From Kaistella polysaccharea (lineage in GTDB: Bacteria > Bacteroidota > Bacteroidia > Flavobacteriales > Weeksellaceae): a stretch of 64,000 nucleotides of DNA. Positions 24,956-34,027 of this stretch are shown in pieces. Under the pieces are notes generated by a model. That model saw only the letters and a program-made list of their open reading frames with translations, was not told where the DNA came from and searched no databases. The DNA lies in contig NZ_CP084528.1 of the NCBI RefSeq assembly GCF_020410745.1, forward strand, positions 1,612,001 to 1,676,000. Reading direction: 5' to 3'. A program made the translations under genes and the position numbers. Within the stretch, counting starts at the first letter, position 1, and each line of letters opens with the position of its first letter.

Positions 24956-26089
24956 ATGAAAATCGGAATTCTCTGTTATCCAACCTATGGTGGAAGTGGT
25001 ATTGTTGCCACAGAATTAGGCATGTCTCTCGCTAACAAAGGTTATGAAGTACATTTCATCAGTTCGGCGCTGCCTGCAAGATTAGATATTACAAATCCGA
25101 ATATTTTCTTTCACAAAGTAAATGTTCAAACTTATCCATTATTTCAGTATCAACCCTATGATATCGCATTGTCTTCTATGATTTACCGCGTTGTGAACCT
25201 CTATAAACTTGATCTACTGCACGCGCATTATGCAATACCTTACGCTTACGCGGCTTTTACAGCAAAGCAGATGCTGAAAGAAGAAGGAAAAGACATTCCT
25301 TTGGTAACCACTTTGCACGGAACTGATATTACATTGGTTGGTCAACACCCAAGTTACAAGCATGCGGTGGAATTCTCTATCAATCAATCAGATACCATCA
25401 CTTCTGTTTCTGAAAGTCTTAAAAAAGATACGCTACAATTTTTTAAAATCACGAAAGAAATTCAAGTCATCACAAATTTTATCGATAACAGCGATTTTGT
25501 AAGTGCTAGTACATGTCAGCGAAAACAATTTGCAGAAGAAGATGAAAAAATATTAATTCACGTTTCTAATTTACGGCCTGTAAAGCGTGTTGAAGAAGTT
25601 TTACAAATTTTTAAAAATGTAAATGCAAAGGTTAAATCAAAGTTAATAATCATCGGTGAAGGTCCTGATATGGAAAAAATTAACCAGTTTTTAGAGGAAT
25701 ATCCCAATCTAATTGGTAAAGTTCGCTTGCTGGGAAAAGTCAATGATTTGTACCGTGTTCTTCAGCTTTCTGATGTTTTTTTACTTCCATCGGAGCAAGA
25801 AAGTTTTGGATTAGCAGCTTTGGAAGCCATGGCTGCAGAAACACCTGTAATCAGTTCAAATGCAGGTGGTATTCCCGAAGTTAATATTCAGGGCGAAACT
25901 GGATTTCTTACCGAAATTGGTAATGTGGAAGCCATGAGTAATTACACCATCAAACTGCTCACTAACGAGGAATTGCTGACCACAATGAAGAAAAATGCGA
26001 AAGAACAGGCATTAAGATTTGATCTGAAAAATATTCTGCCGCTCTACGAAAAGATGTATCAAGATACACTCGATAACTTCAAAAAATAG
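24956..26089 (+). CDS. bshA: N-acetyl-alpha-D-glucosaminyl L-malate synthase BshA
   Basis: This 377-residue GT4 glycosyltransferase joins GlcNAc from UDP-GlcNAc to L-malate, the first step of bacillithiol synthesis. Family marks are the N-terminal MKIGILCYPTYGGSG, LHAHYAIPYA, TLHGTDITLVG, and a GT4 donor site near the end with PSEQESFGLAALEAMA. The start at 24956 is preferred over an in-frame TTG at 24926. The second-step deacetylase bshB1 is at 34051-34770; the third gene, bshC, is not in the window. Confidence 0.92.
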   Translation: MKIGILCYPTYGGSGIVATELGMSLANKGYEVHFISSALPARLDITNPNIFFHKVNVQTYPLFQYQPYDIALSSMIYRVVNLYKLDLLHAHYAIPYAYAAFTAKQMLKEEGKDIPLVTTLHGTDITLVGQHPSYKHAVEFSINQSDTITSVSESLKKDTLQFFKITKEIQVITNFIDNSDFVSASTCQRKQFAEEDEKILIHVSNLRPVKRVEEVLQIFKNVNAKVKSKLIIIGEGPDMEKINQFLEEYPNLIGKVRLLGKVNDLYRVLQLSDVFLLPSEQESFGLAALEAMAAETPVISSNAGGIPEVNIQGETGFLTEIGNVEAMSNYTIKLLTNEELLTTMKKNAKEQALRFDLKNILPLYEKMYQDTLDNFKK

Positions 26090-26149
26090 TTATTTCACCT
26101 TTTTTATTCAGAATCTGCTTTGTTACTTTGTAATCAAAGGCAATCCGTT

Positions 26150-27415
26150 ATGAATGAAAAATTACTCCAGTATTTATGGAATTTCAAAATTTTTAAAAGT
26201 TTTGATTTCAAAGATATGGAGGGAAATAACGTGGAAATTTTGGATTTTGGCAAATGGAATTTCAATTCTGGTCCTGATTTTCTTTTCGGGAAAATTAAAT
26301 ATAAAGGATTGACGCTCGCTGGAAATATCGAACTTCATGTAAAATCATCGGACTGGATTTTTCATCAGCACTCGGGAAATCCAGAATTTGATAATATTAT
26401 TGCACACGTCGTCTTTCTACATGATGTTCTAATTGAAGAATTTACCAAAAAAGAAATCCCTACGCTGGAGCTAAAAGATCATATTGATGAAAATTTGATT
26501 TCTAAATATAAAGTTTTGCTTCAGGAAACTCAATTTATTCCTTGCGAAAAAATATTTAATCCGGATTTAATACCCTTTTATTTCCATGAGGAAAATCTCT
26601 TGAAAAAACTGGATGAAAAATCTATAGAACACGAAAAAACGCTGAAATTTTACAAAAATAATTACGAAGAAATTTTGTTTCATCAGCTTGCATATGCATT
26701 TGGACTTAAAGTAAATGCACCCATTTTCAAACAGATTGCGGAAAGTTTAGATTATAAAATCATCAATAAAATCCGACAGAATCAGGTCCAACTGGAAGCA
26801 TTATTCTTCGGCATTTGCGGTTCGCTCGATAATCCTGCAGACCCAGAAATGGAAACATGGAAAAGAGAATTCGATTTCCTAAAATCGAAATATTCATTGC
26901 CGATGACAGTGATACCGCCGAAATTCTCCCGGTTACGACCACCAAATTTTCCCACGATTAGATTATCGCAACTTGCGTCGCTTTATACACAACATCAAAA
27001 CCTTTTTTCAAAACTTATCAAAGCAAAAAGTGTGGAAGAATTATCTGAAATTTTCTCTTCTGTAAAAGCGAGTTCATATTGGGATGAGCGCTTTAATTTC
27101 GGTAAAATATCCCCGATAAAAGGAGAGAAACATCTAACCAAAGATTTTATAGATCTATTATTAATCAACGCAGTTTTACCTCTTAAATATACTTATCAGA
27201 AAAATACCAACGAAAATACCGCTCAAGAAATCCTAAATTTTTACGAAAAACTACCAGCAGAAAAAAATACAATCATCGACAATTGGAAAGCTTTACATGT
27301 TCCTGTCAATAATTCATTAGAGTCGCAGTCACTTCTTTTCCATTATCAAATTTTTTGTTTAGAAAAAAAATGTTTGGATTGCAGCATCGGTTTGCGACTC
27401 ATGAATCCTCATTAA
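26150..27415 (+). CDS. DUF2851 family protein
   Basis: This 421-residue soluble protein of the DUF2851 family is nearly confined to Bacteroidota and of unknown function. The N-terminal WNFNSGPDFLFGKIKYKG and GNIELHVKSSDWIFHQH stretches are family-typical. HSGNPEFDNIIAHVVFLHD follows, and a CLEKKCLDCSIG motif near the C-terminus has three Cys that could bind metal. There is no signal peptide. The start at 26150 was chosen because the 26120 extension lacks conserved sequence. It lies 60 bp after bshA on the same strand, with no known link. Confidence 0.8.
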   Translation: MNEKLLQYLWNFKIFKSFDFKDMEGNNVEILDFGKWNFNSGPDFLFGKIKYKGLTLAGNIELHVKSSDWIFHQHSGNPEFDNIIAHVVFLHDVLIEEFTKKEIPTLELKDHIDENLISKYKVLLQETQFIPCEKIFNPDLIPFYFHEENLLKKLDEKSIEHEKTLKFYKNNYEEILFHQLAYAFGLKVNAPIFKQIAESLDYKIINKIRQNQVQLEALFFGICGSLDNPADPEMETWKREFDFLKSKYSLPMTVIPPKFSRLRPPNFPTIRLSQLASLYTQHQNLFSKLIKAKSVEELSEIFSSVKASSYWDERFNFGKISPIKGEKHLTKDFIDLLLINAVLPLKYTYQKNTNENTAQEILNFYEKLPAEKNTIIDNWKALHVPVNNSLESQSLLFHYQIFCLEKKCLDCSIGLRLMNPH

Positions 27416-27478
27416 AAATCCATTTGCCATTGATGACTTAATTCATTTTTAGGATTCGGGCGGATGCTTTATTAAGCG

Positions 27479-27486
27479 TAATTTTG
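27479..27486 (+). promoter_or_regulatory. -7 box upstream of the AAE-type transporter
   Basis: TAATTTTG, an exact TAnnTTTG match, ends 18 nt before the ATG at 27505. No -33 TTG is found at suitable spacing. Confidence 0.4.
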
Positions 27487-27504
27487 CATTATAAACTATT
27501 TCAC

Positions 27505-29193
27505 ATGTTCGACTGGCTTCAACTCCTGCTATTACCCTCCGAAAACCCATCCGTCACCCAATCTATTGTCGCCATTATGCTGGCAATTGCAATAGGTGTT
27601 TTTTTTGGCAGACTGAAAATGGGTAAAATTACTTTCGGTGTTTCAGCAGTGATGTTTGCTGGCCTTGTTTTGGGGCACTTTGGGTACCGAATTCAGGCAG
27701 GGATTTTAGATTTCATCCGTGATTTTGGATTAATACTGTTTGTTTACGGAATTGGATTACAGGTTGGTCCTTCCTTTTTTTCCTCTTTTCGGAATGAAGG
27801 CTTAAAGTTTAATATTTTAGCGGTTTCCACTGTACTTCTTGGTGGTGTTATCACTGTTGTTTTATTTTATTTGACGGGTTTAAAAATTGAAGATCTTGTC
27901 GGAATCATGAGCGGTTCCGTAACGAATACTCCGGGTTTAGGAGCGGCCAAGAATACCATCGAAGAAATTAAAAATTCTTTCCCGGAAAAAACTTTCGATG
28001 ACCCTACAATCGGTTACGCAATCACTTATCCGCTTGGCGTATTTGGAATTATTGCCACCATTATCGTCACAAAGTTACTTTTGAAAATCGATCCTGATGA
28101 AGAGATGAGGAAGTTCCGGAAATCAAAGATTAACCGCGAACTTCCTTTGGAAAATAAAAAAATGCGGGTGACAAACGAAGAATACTTCGGGAAAACCCTT
28201 CATCAGGTACTGAAAGATTTTGGTCGCGACATCGTTATTTCCCGTTTGAAACACAGCCGAAGCACTGTAGTGAAATCTCCTACCCTTGATATTGAATTAC
28301 AGAACCGTGATGTCTTGATGCTCGTAGGATTAGAAAAGGATGTAGATGATTTTATCGCTCTTCTCGGCCGACCTTCTAGCGATCTATTTATTGAATCAGA
28401 ATCCCAACTTCGGAAGAAAAATATTTTCGTCACCAATCCATCCGTAATTCACAAAAAACTATCAGAACTTGATCTATATAATACCTATGATCTAAAGGTC
28501 ACGCGCGTTTTTCGGGCAGGCCGGGAAATATTACCACGACCCTCTCTGGAGTTATTTTATGGCGATAAACTGCGCGTAATTGGGTCTGAAGAAGGGATTG
28601 GAGAAGTCGTTAAAATTATTGGAAATTCTGAAAAGAAATTGCTGGAACCAGATTTCCTCTCTCTTTTCGGAGGTTTACTTTTAGGTGTAATTTTAGGTTC
28701 AATTCCGATCGTCATTCCAAGTTTACCAGTACCGATTAAACTCGGATTTGCAGCAGGACCGTTAATTGTAGCCTTATTAATTTCTCGATATGGCGGGATT
28801 TCTTTCATCCATTCCTATATCAATACAGGCGCAATTCACTTTATGAAAGATTTTGGTATTTGCCTCTTTTTCGCGGCCGTTGGTATTCATGCGGGAGATG
28901 GTTTTTATGCGAATTTCGTTCAGTATAATGGTTGGTTATGGCTTCTTTATGGATGTGCAATTACATTCATTCCATTAATATTAATGGTTATTGTAGGTCG
29001 ATTTATTTTAAAAATTAATTTTCTTCAACTCGTAGGAATCATGAGTGGAAGTTATACCGATCCGGCTGCGCTATCATTCAGCACCAATTATTTAGATTCC
29101 GATATTCCGATTCAAACTTATGCGCAAGTTTATCCTTTGGTGACCATATTCCGAATATTTATTGCCAGTTTATTGATTCTGATTTTAAGTTAG
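27505..29193 (+). CDS. AAE-family (YidE/YbjL-like) putative transporter with two TrkA-C domains
   Basis: This 562-residue inner-membrane protein has two membrane blocks around a central cytosolic part, as in the aspartate:alanine exchanger family. The repeated membrane signatures are GIMSGSVTNTPGLGA near residue 136 and GIMSGSYTDPAALSF near residue 511. Two TrkA-C-like regulatory domains lie near residues 210-390 (EEYFGKTLHQVL and HKKLSELDLYNTYDLKV). The substrate is unknown. The start ATG at 27505 was chosen over an in-frame TTG at 27484. It ends at a shared hairpin with convergent yajC. Confidence 0.83.
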   Translation: MFDWLQLLLLPSENPSVTQSIVAIMLAIAIGVFFGRLKMGKITFGVSAVMFAGLVLGHFGYRIQAGILDFIRDFGLILFVYGIGLQVGPSFFSSFRNEGLKFNILAVSTVLLGGVITVVLFYLTGLKIEDLVGIMSGSVTNTPGLGAAKNTIEEIKNSFPEKTFDDPTIGYAITYPLGVFGIIATIIVTKLLLKIDPDEEMRKFRKSKINRELPLENKKMRVTNEEYFGKTLHQVLKDFGRDIVISRLKHSRSTVVKSPTLDIELQNRDVLMLVGLEKDVDDFIALLGRPSSDLFIESESQLRKKNIFVTNPSVIHKKLSELDLYNTYDLKVTRVFRAGREILPRPSLELFYGDKLRVIGSEEGIGEVVKIIGNSEKKLLEPDFLSLFGGLLLGVILGSIPIVIPSLPVPIKLGFAAGPLIVALLISRYGGISFIHSYINTGAIHFMKDFGICLFFAAVGIHAGDGFYANFVQYNGWLWLLYGCAITFIPLILMVIVGRFILKINFLQLVGIMSGSYTDPAALSFSTNYLDSDIPIQTYAQVYPLVTIFRIFIASLLILILS

Positions 29194-29226
29194 AAGCACT
29201 AAAATTTACAATTGAAGCCCACAAAA

Positions 29227-29249
29227 AAAGCAACCTTTTCGGTTGCTTT
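29227..29249. terminator. Bidirectional terminator between transporter and yajC
   Basis: A perfect 9-bp stem AAAGCAACC/GGTTGCTTT with a short T-rich loop has A/T tracts on both sides, serving the convergent genes. Confidence 0.8.
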
Positions 29250-29270
29250 AACTTTTTAAAATAGATCTAT

Positions 29271-29597
29271 TTATTTAGATTCTGCAGAATTATCTGGAAA
29301 ACGCTGTTGCGTAAAATCTCGAGAAATTGCTGCTTTCTCAAACTTTAATTTCCCTGATAATGTTTCGATGATCACACCATCTTCCATAATTTGAGAAATT
29401 CTACCGTGCATACCGGACGTAGTTACTATTCTACTCCCAACTTTTAGCTCAGACTGAAAGTTTTTTTCCTGCTTTGCTTTTTTCATTTGTGGACGAATCA
29501 TCAGAAAATAAAATCCAACGAACATAAGGCCCATCATAATCATAGTCGGCATCATGGAACCTTCTGCTCCCACGGCTTGTAAAAATATTGTTATCAT
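29271..29597 (-). CDS. yajC: Preprotein translocase subunit YajC
   Basis: This 108-residue single-span membrane protein is an accessory to the Sec translocase (with SecDF). It has a Met-rich N-terminal helix (MMGLMFVGFYFLMIRPQMKK) followed by the family motif LKVGSRIVTTSGMHGRI and VIIETLSG. The N-terminus carries an unusual run of Met residues. It is the last gene of nusB-DUF1573-yajC, 12 bp after DUF1573. Confidence 0.93.
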   Translation of the reverse strand: MITIFLQAVGAEGSMMPTMIMMGLMFVGFYFLMIRPQMKKAKQEKNFQSELKVGSRIVTTSGMHGRISQIMEDGVIIETLSGKLKFEKAAISRDFTQQRFPDNSAESK

Positions 29598-29609
29598 AGT
29601 ATTATTTTA

Positions 29610-30092
29610 TTAAGGTTGAATATCTGCGGTAAATGAAATAACGATAGGTGCTTTATCTACGTTTGCATACACTTCTGCTTGCTTATTTACCAAACCATCA
29701 AATCCTGAAGAGTCAAATTTCAGGGTGATTTTTCCTTTTTGTCCCGGAAGAATTGGCTCGCGTGTATAATCAGGAACAGTACATCCACAACCAGGCTTAA
29801 CCTGAGATATAATCAATGGATTTTCGCCCGTATTGGTTACTTCGTAAACATGTTCTTTTTGGTCACCTTTTTTAATTTTGCCAAAATCGAACTGCGCTTC
29901 AGACAAAGCAACATTAGTTAATGGGCTAGATTGTGCAGCTTTAATCATTTCTGTTTGAGTATCTACAACTACAGGTTCGTTTAGGACGGTAGCTTCTTCA
30001 TCCACAATCAATTGATCGGCTTTTTGATCTTTTGCACAACTGGTAAGAGCTAATGCAAAGACAATTGGTAATACTTTAAAATAATTATTCAT
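29610..30092 (-). CDS. DUF1573 lipoprotein
   Basis: This 160-residue lipoprotein (lipobox LALTSC, Cys19) has a DUF1573 domain in the mature part: FDFGKIKKGDQKEHVYEVTNTGENPL followed by VKPGCGCTVPDYTREPILPGQKGKI with the characteristic GCGC. It has an Ig-like fold and acts at the periplasmic side of the envelope. Function is unassigned, though the family is widespread in Bacteroidota. It lies between nusB and yajC (11 and 12 bp gaps), which is a common arrangement in flavobacteria. Confidence 0.85.
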   Translation of the reverse strand: MNNYFKVLPIVFALALTSCAKDQKADQLIVDEEATVLNEPVVVDTQTEMIKAAQSSPLTNVALSEAQFDFGKIKKGDQKEHVYEVTNTGENPLIISQVKPGCGCTVPDYTREPILPGQKGKITLKFDSSGFDGLVNKQAEVYANVDKAPIVISFTADIQP

Positions 30093-30103
30093 CTTATTTT
30101 CTG

Positions 30104-31009
30104 TTAATTTCTGTTGAGATCTTTGGTATATTTATCTAAAATACCATTAATAAAAATATTAGAACGGTCGGTTGAAAACACTTTCGAAATTTCGATATAT
30201 TCGTTGATAATAACTCGCGCAGGAGTTAAAGGGAAATAATCAATTTCAGACATTGCTGCAATTAGAATTATTTTATCCAGTAAAGAAATTCTTTCTAAAT
30301 CCCAGTTTTCGAGGCGGCCTTCTAGTTTCTTTTCAGTTTCTTCCCAGTGATTTAGGGTTTCTTTCAAAAGTCGTCTGGCGAATTCCCGATCGTCTTCATC
30401 TTTAATCATTTTAATTAAAGTGTGACTCGGCTCATTTTCCTTAAAAAAACCAATCGTCTTTTGAATCATCGAATTGGAAATATGAAAATCATCAGCCCAA
30501 CTCATCTCTTTTTCTTCCAGATGCTCGTGAAAATCTTCATTTTCTGCAATATATCGCAAGAACAATTTTCCGATGAATTTCTGATCTTCTTCGAATGAAA
30601 AACCATCTTCTTTCATGAAATCCTGGTATCTTTTACCAGCGGTCATTCGCTGAAAGGTTTTGATGAGCAATTCATCATAAATATCCCATTTCAAATCCTG
30701 ATGCTTAGACGTAAAAGAAAGACGTTCTTCATTTTCTTCCAGTTTAAGCAAGACCTTATTGTTGATAAATTTTTGATTGGGATTCGTGTCACTGTCAGAT
30801 TTAATATATTTCTTTTTCCCGATTTCGATCTGTCTTTCCGCTAAATCTTTCAGAGCAACTAAAAAGTTAAGTTGATAAATGTAAAGATGATAGATCTTGT
30901 CGATTTCAGAGAACATATTCTTCTCTAGAACATCGAATTTTATTGGATTTTGGTTGTAAGAATACAATGATTCAACAACCTTTTCACGAATTTGTCTTCT
31001 TCCTAACAT
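30104..31009 (-). CDS. nusB: Transcription antitermination factor NusB, long form
   Basis: This 301-residue protein has a NusB domain split over a long insert. The start RRQIREKVVESLYSYNQNP matches the NusB N-terminal helix, and the end has SLLDKIILIAAMSEI and the ARVIINEYIEISKVFS helix of NusB. Between them (about residues 35-200) is an extra helical region not present in the 130-160 residue classical NusB. It binds boxA RNA with NusE/S10 to promote antitermination on rRNA. The long form is typical in Bacteroidota. Confidence 0.87.
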   Translation of the reverse strand: MLGRRQIREKVVESLYSYNQNPIKFDVLEKNMFSEIDKIYHLYIYQLNFLVALKDLAERQIEIGKKKYIKSDSDTNPNQKFINNKVLLKLEENEERLSFTSKHQDLKWDIYDELLIKTFQRMTAGKRYQDFMKEDGFSFEEDQKFIGKLFLRYIAENEDFHEHLEEKEMSWADDFHISNSMIQKTIGFFKENEPSHTLIKMIKDEDDREFARRLLKETLNHWEETEKKLEGRLENWDLERISLLDKIILIAAMSEIDYFPLTPARVIINEYIEISKVFSTDRSNIFINGILDKYTKDLNRN

Positions 31010-31031
31010 TTCAAAGAGCTTTTATTGGGTG

Positions 31032-31039
31032 CAAAGATA
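31032..31039 (-). promoter_or_regulatory. -7 box of nusB operon
   Basis: CAAAGATA on the plus strand reads TATCTTTG on the minus strand, an exact TAnnTTTG match, ending 22 nt before the nusB start. No well-spaced -33 TTG. Confidence 0.45.
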
Positions 31040-31218
31040 ATGAAATTGTCGAGAAATGACTTTGGATAAGCGCAAGTTGTTAGAAAGATATTTATTTGAA
31101 ATATTTTTAATTATAATTCAGAGAATTACAAAAATAAATTTTATTTTTAGCTGTGTAAAAATTATAAATGATCTGTAGCGTATTTTCTGTGTGCGTACAT
31201 ATCTTAAAAAAATTTATT

Positions 31219-31422
31219 ATGTTATTACTAATCAATTCATATCATATTCTCAGTTTAGCATTGATTATATTTATCACTTATTTATATGCAGCTATTATTG
31301 TATATCAAGATAAAAAATCATTTTTATTTAATATATTTTTGATTATTGCTATTCCCATCATTGCACCTTCCGTAATTATTTTAATTCATCTAAAAGAAAA
31401 ATGCAGATATTATTTAAGATAA
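31219..31422 (+). CDS. Small membrane protein (67 aa)
   Basis: This is a 67-residue protein from the ATG at 31219; an in-frame ATG at 31168 would give 84 residues with a Cys-containing prefix. It has two hydrophobic helices around a short basic turn (YQDKKSF) and a charged C-terminal end (KEKCRYYLR), which suggests a small two-span inner-membrane protein. The family is not recognised. It is followed after about 65 bp by a strong terminator, which supports transcription. Confidence 0.5.
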   Translation: MLLLINSYHILSLALIIFITYLYAAIIVYQDKKSFLFNIFLIIAIPIIAPSVIILIHLKEKCRYYLR

Positions 31423-31488
31423 GAAGTGGTGCGCAATTACCAATTTAATTTTATGTAAACATAACTTTATCCGTCTAAATTATTGAGT

Positions 31489-31518
31489 AAACAGTATCAA
31501 CTTACTTTGATACTGTTT
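31489..31518 (+). terminator. Strong terminator
   Basis: A perfect 12-bp stem AAACAGTATCAA/TTGATACTGTTT with a 6-nt loop is followed by T-rich DNA. It ends the transcript of the small membrane protein gene. The remaining 31423-31719 holds this and the -7 box at 31664 and nothing else visible. Confidence 0.75.
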
Positions 31519-31663
31519 TTAATTTCTAAATTTTTTCTGATAACGTGCCTAATTGAATATATAGTCCTAATACATAATGTATTTACGACTTTGTTTTAAT
31601 ACCTATCTAAATGTTTGATTAGTAATTTTACGTCAAATAATAACTTCTCAATTTTCAATTTCT

Positions 31664-31671
31664 TATTTTTG
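31664..31671 (+). promoter_or_regulatory. -7 box of the ABC exporter gene
   Basis: TATTTTTG, an exact TAnnTTTG match, lies 48 nt before the ABC start. No TTG is visible 17-23 nt upstream. Confidence 0.35.
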
Positions 31672-31719
31672 CAAAGGTTTATAGACAAGAAAATTGTAAG
31701 AGACCGCCTGTAAATTTTT

Positions 31720-33381
31720 ATGAACGCACTAAAAACACTTAATCCTTATTTCTGGAAACATAGAGTCCTTTTATTCTGGGGCTTTTTATTTATTATAGCC
31801 AGTAACTTTTTTAATATTTATAAAGTTCAATTCGTGGGGAAATCCGTGGATGAAATTTCGAATACTACCAGTTTAGGATTCAACAAACAGGTTCTAATAT
31901 ACGTCGCAATTATCGTTGGATCTTCCCTTCTTACGGGTTTCTTTACCTTTATGATGCGTCAGACAATTATTGTTTCCTCTCGCCGAATCGAATACGAACT
32001 CAAAAATAAAATTTACCGGCATTATCAGGAACTTTCCTTAACCGATTTTAAAAAAACGACGATTGGTGATCTGATGAACCGCCTCAGTGAGGACGTTGTT
32101 GCCGTTCGCATGTATCTTGGTCCCGGCGTTATGTACGTTGCCAACTTAATTATCTTACTCATTATTACGGCGGCTTATATGCTGAACACGAATGTTCAAA
32201 TGACATTGTGGTCACTTCTCCCACTGCCCATTTTGTCTTTTGTAATTTATAAAGTAAGTTCGATTATCAACAAAAAGTCGAAAATTATGCAGAAAAGCCA
32301 GTCTGCAATTTCGACATTTGTTCAAGACAGTTTTTCAGGAATACGAGTGGTTAAATTTTTTGCCAAAGAAAGTTATATCGAAAAAAATTACGGAACTAAA
32401 GTTAAAGATTATCAGGATAAATCTCTGGATCTGGCGAAAACCGAAGCCTACTTTTTCACAATTATTCTTCTTGTTGTTGGTTTGCTGAATGTAATTATTC
32501 TCTTGGTTGGAGGACAAAAATACATGAACAACGAATTATCTGTTGGTAAAATTGCAGACTTTTTCCTTTACATCAACATCTTGATTTTCCCTTTTTCCAT
32601 GGTTGGTTGGGTAACATCGGTGAATCAAAGAGCCGAAGCTTCAATGTCGAGAATTAATGAATTTCTCGATATGAAAACTGACATTATCAGTACAAGTACA
32701 GAACAATATCCAATAAAAGGAGCTATAGAATTTAGAAATGTTTCGTACGTCTATCCAAATACAGGAATTAAGGCGCTCAATAATTTGAGTTTTAAAATTG
32801 AAGCTGGTAAATCTCTAGCTATCATGGGGAAAACAGGCAGTGGCAAATCTACGATTGCACTATTGCTTTGTCGTCTTATTGATCCCACAGAAGGGGAAAT
32901 TCTCGTAGACGGAAAGAATTTAAAAGAAATAAACCTAGAAAATTATAGAAATTACCTTGGTTTTATTCCACAGGAAAGTTTCCTTTTTTCAGATACTATC
33001 GAAAACAATATCGGCTTTTCCATCGATAATCCTACACATGAAAAAGTGGTTGAATTTGCTAAAAAAGCTGATGTACATAAAAATATTATTGAATTTAAGG
33101 AGCAATACAAAACTCTGGTTGGCGAACGTGGCGTGATGCTTTCCGGGGGACAAAAGCAGCGGATCTGCATTGCAAGGGCTCTAATTAAAGAACCGAGTAT
33201 TCTTATTTTTGATGATTCGCTTTCTGCTTTAGATACAGAAACTGAGGAGAATATTTTGCAAAACATTGAAAATGAAATTCAAAACTGTACTTCGGTAATT
33301 ATTACGCACCGTGAAAGCAGTGCAAAACGCGCCGATAAAATTTTAAATCTTACTTCAGACGAAAGTGATTCAGACCTTTAA
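31720..33381 (+). CDS. ABC exporter, fused permease and ATPase
   Basis: This 553-residue half-transporter has an N-terminal six-helix membrane domain (about residues 1-300) followed by an ABC ATPase. Motifs are Walker A GKTGSGKST near 369, the ABC signature LSGGQKQR near 475, Walker B ILIFDDSLSALD, and the H-loop IITHR. Asp replaces the usual catalytic Glu after Walker B (FDDS), which would lower ATP hydrolysis and suggests a heterodimer half or variant site. It resembles lipid or multidrug exporters (MsbA/LmrA type). The substrate is unknown. Confidence 0.88.
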   Translation: MNALKTLNPYFWKHRVLLFWGFLFIIASNFFNIYKVQFVGKSVDEISNTTSLGFNKQVLIYVAIIVGSSLLTGFFTFMMRQTIIVSSRRIEYELKNKIYRHYQELSLTDFKKTTIGDLMNRLSEDVVAVRMYLGPGVMYVANLIILLIITAAYMLNTNVQMTLWSLLPLPILSFVIYKVSSIINKKSKIMQKSQSAISTFVQDSFSGIRVVKFFAKESYIEKNYGTKVKDYQDKSLDLAKTEAYFFTIILLVVGLLNVIILLVGGQKYMNNELSVGKIADFFLYINILIFPFSMVGWVTSVNQRAEASMSRINEFLDMKTDIISTSTEQYPIKGAIEFRNVSYVYPNTGIKALNNLSFKIEAGKSLAIMGKTGSGKSTIALLLCRLIDPTEGEILVDGKNLKEINLENYRNYLGFIPQESFLFSDTIENNIGFSIDNPTHEKVVEFAKKADVHKNIIEFKEQYKTLVGERGVMLSGGQKQRICIARALIKEPSILIFDDSLSALDTETEENILQNIENEIQNCTSVIITHRESSAKRADKILNLTSDESDSDL

Positions 33382-33457
33382 AATATAAAATCCTTATCGA
33401 TAATGCATTTATTTGGTAAATAATTAAAAATATATTTTCCAATTAAAAGAAATCTTT

Positions 33458-33465
33458 TATATTTG
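33458..33465 (+). promoter_or_regulatory. -7 box of the DUF3276 gene
   Basis: TATATTTG, an exact TAnnTTTG match, lies 32 nt before the ATG. Confidence 0.4.
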
Positions 33466-33497
33466 TTTTAATAAGATTTGAAAAAAAACAGATACAA

Positions 33498-33833
33498 ATG
33501 AGTGATTACAAAGAACGCCACGAAAACGAAATTTTTACCAAGGTGTTGAAGGCAGGAAGAAGAACTTACTTCTTTGATGTGCGGGAAACGAAAGCGGGAG
33601 ATTACTACCTGACCATTACCGAAAGTAAAAAAAACTTTGGCGAAAACGGGGAAGCGAGCTTTGAGAAACATAAAATTTATCTTTACAAAGAAGATTTTAA
33701 GAGTTTTGAGGAAATGTTCAAAGACTCTACCGATTTTATCATCAGCAACAAAGGCGAAGATGTAATATCAGAAAGGCACGACAAAGATTACAAAACCCGT
33801 TCTTTTACCATAGAATCCGACGAAGAAATTTAA
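33498..33833 (+). CDS. PUR-family DUF3276 nucleic acid-binding protein
   Basis: This 111-residue protein of the DUF3276/PUR-alpha-like family binds single-stranded nucleic acid. The PUR repeat shows as EIFTKVLKAGRRTYFFDVRE and DYYLTITESKK, followed by a C-terminal helix. It is small, basic and acidic in blocks, and has no signal peptide. The role in flavobacteria is not settled. It stands alone and ends with a strong terminator. Confidence 0.87.
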   Translation: MSDYKERHENEIFTKVLKAGRRTYFFDVRETKAGDYYLTITESKKNFGENGEASFEKHKIYLYKEDFKSFEEMFKDSTDFIISNKGEDVISERHDKDYKTRSFTIESDEEI

Positions 33834-33846
33834 GACTTACCTAGAA

Positions 33847-33880
33847 AAAAAAGCATTCATTTAAAATTGAATGCTTTTTT
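33847..33880 (+). terminator. Terminator of the DUF3276 gene
   Basis: GCATTCA (33853-33859) pairs with TGAATGC (33868-33874), flanked by A and T tracts. Confidence 0.8.
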
Positions 33881-33908
33881 TTGGTAAATTTTAGGTCAAA
33901 AATAAAAA

Positions 33909-33935
33909 AAAACGCATTGAAAATCAATGCGTTTT
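33909..33935 (-). terminator. Terminator of tRNA-His
   Basis: A perfect 12-bp stem AAAACGCATTGA/TCAATGCGTTTT follows the tRNA on the minus strand, with a T tract beyond. Confidence 0.75.
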
Positions 33936-33941
33936 AACTTG

Positions 33942-34016
33942 GGTGGATGATGGGTCTCGAACCCACGACCTTCGGTACCACAAACCGACGTTCTAACCAA
34001 CTGAACTACAACCACC
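33942..34016 (-). tRNA. tRNA-His (anticodon GTG)
   Basis: The minus strand folds as a tRNA with the extra G-1 opposite C73 that is diagnostic for tRNA-His. D stem GTTC/GAAC, anticodon stem TCGGT/ACCGA with loop TTGTGGT (GTG anticodon), and T arm with TTCGAGA are intact. The acceptor stem has one non-pair: position 5 (34011) is U and position 68 (33947) is also U. The CCA end is not encoded. Confidence 0.93.
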
Positions 34017-34027
34017 GTTTGAGAGTG

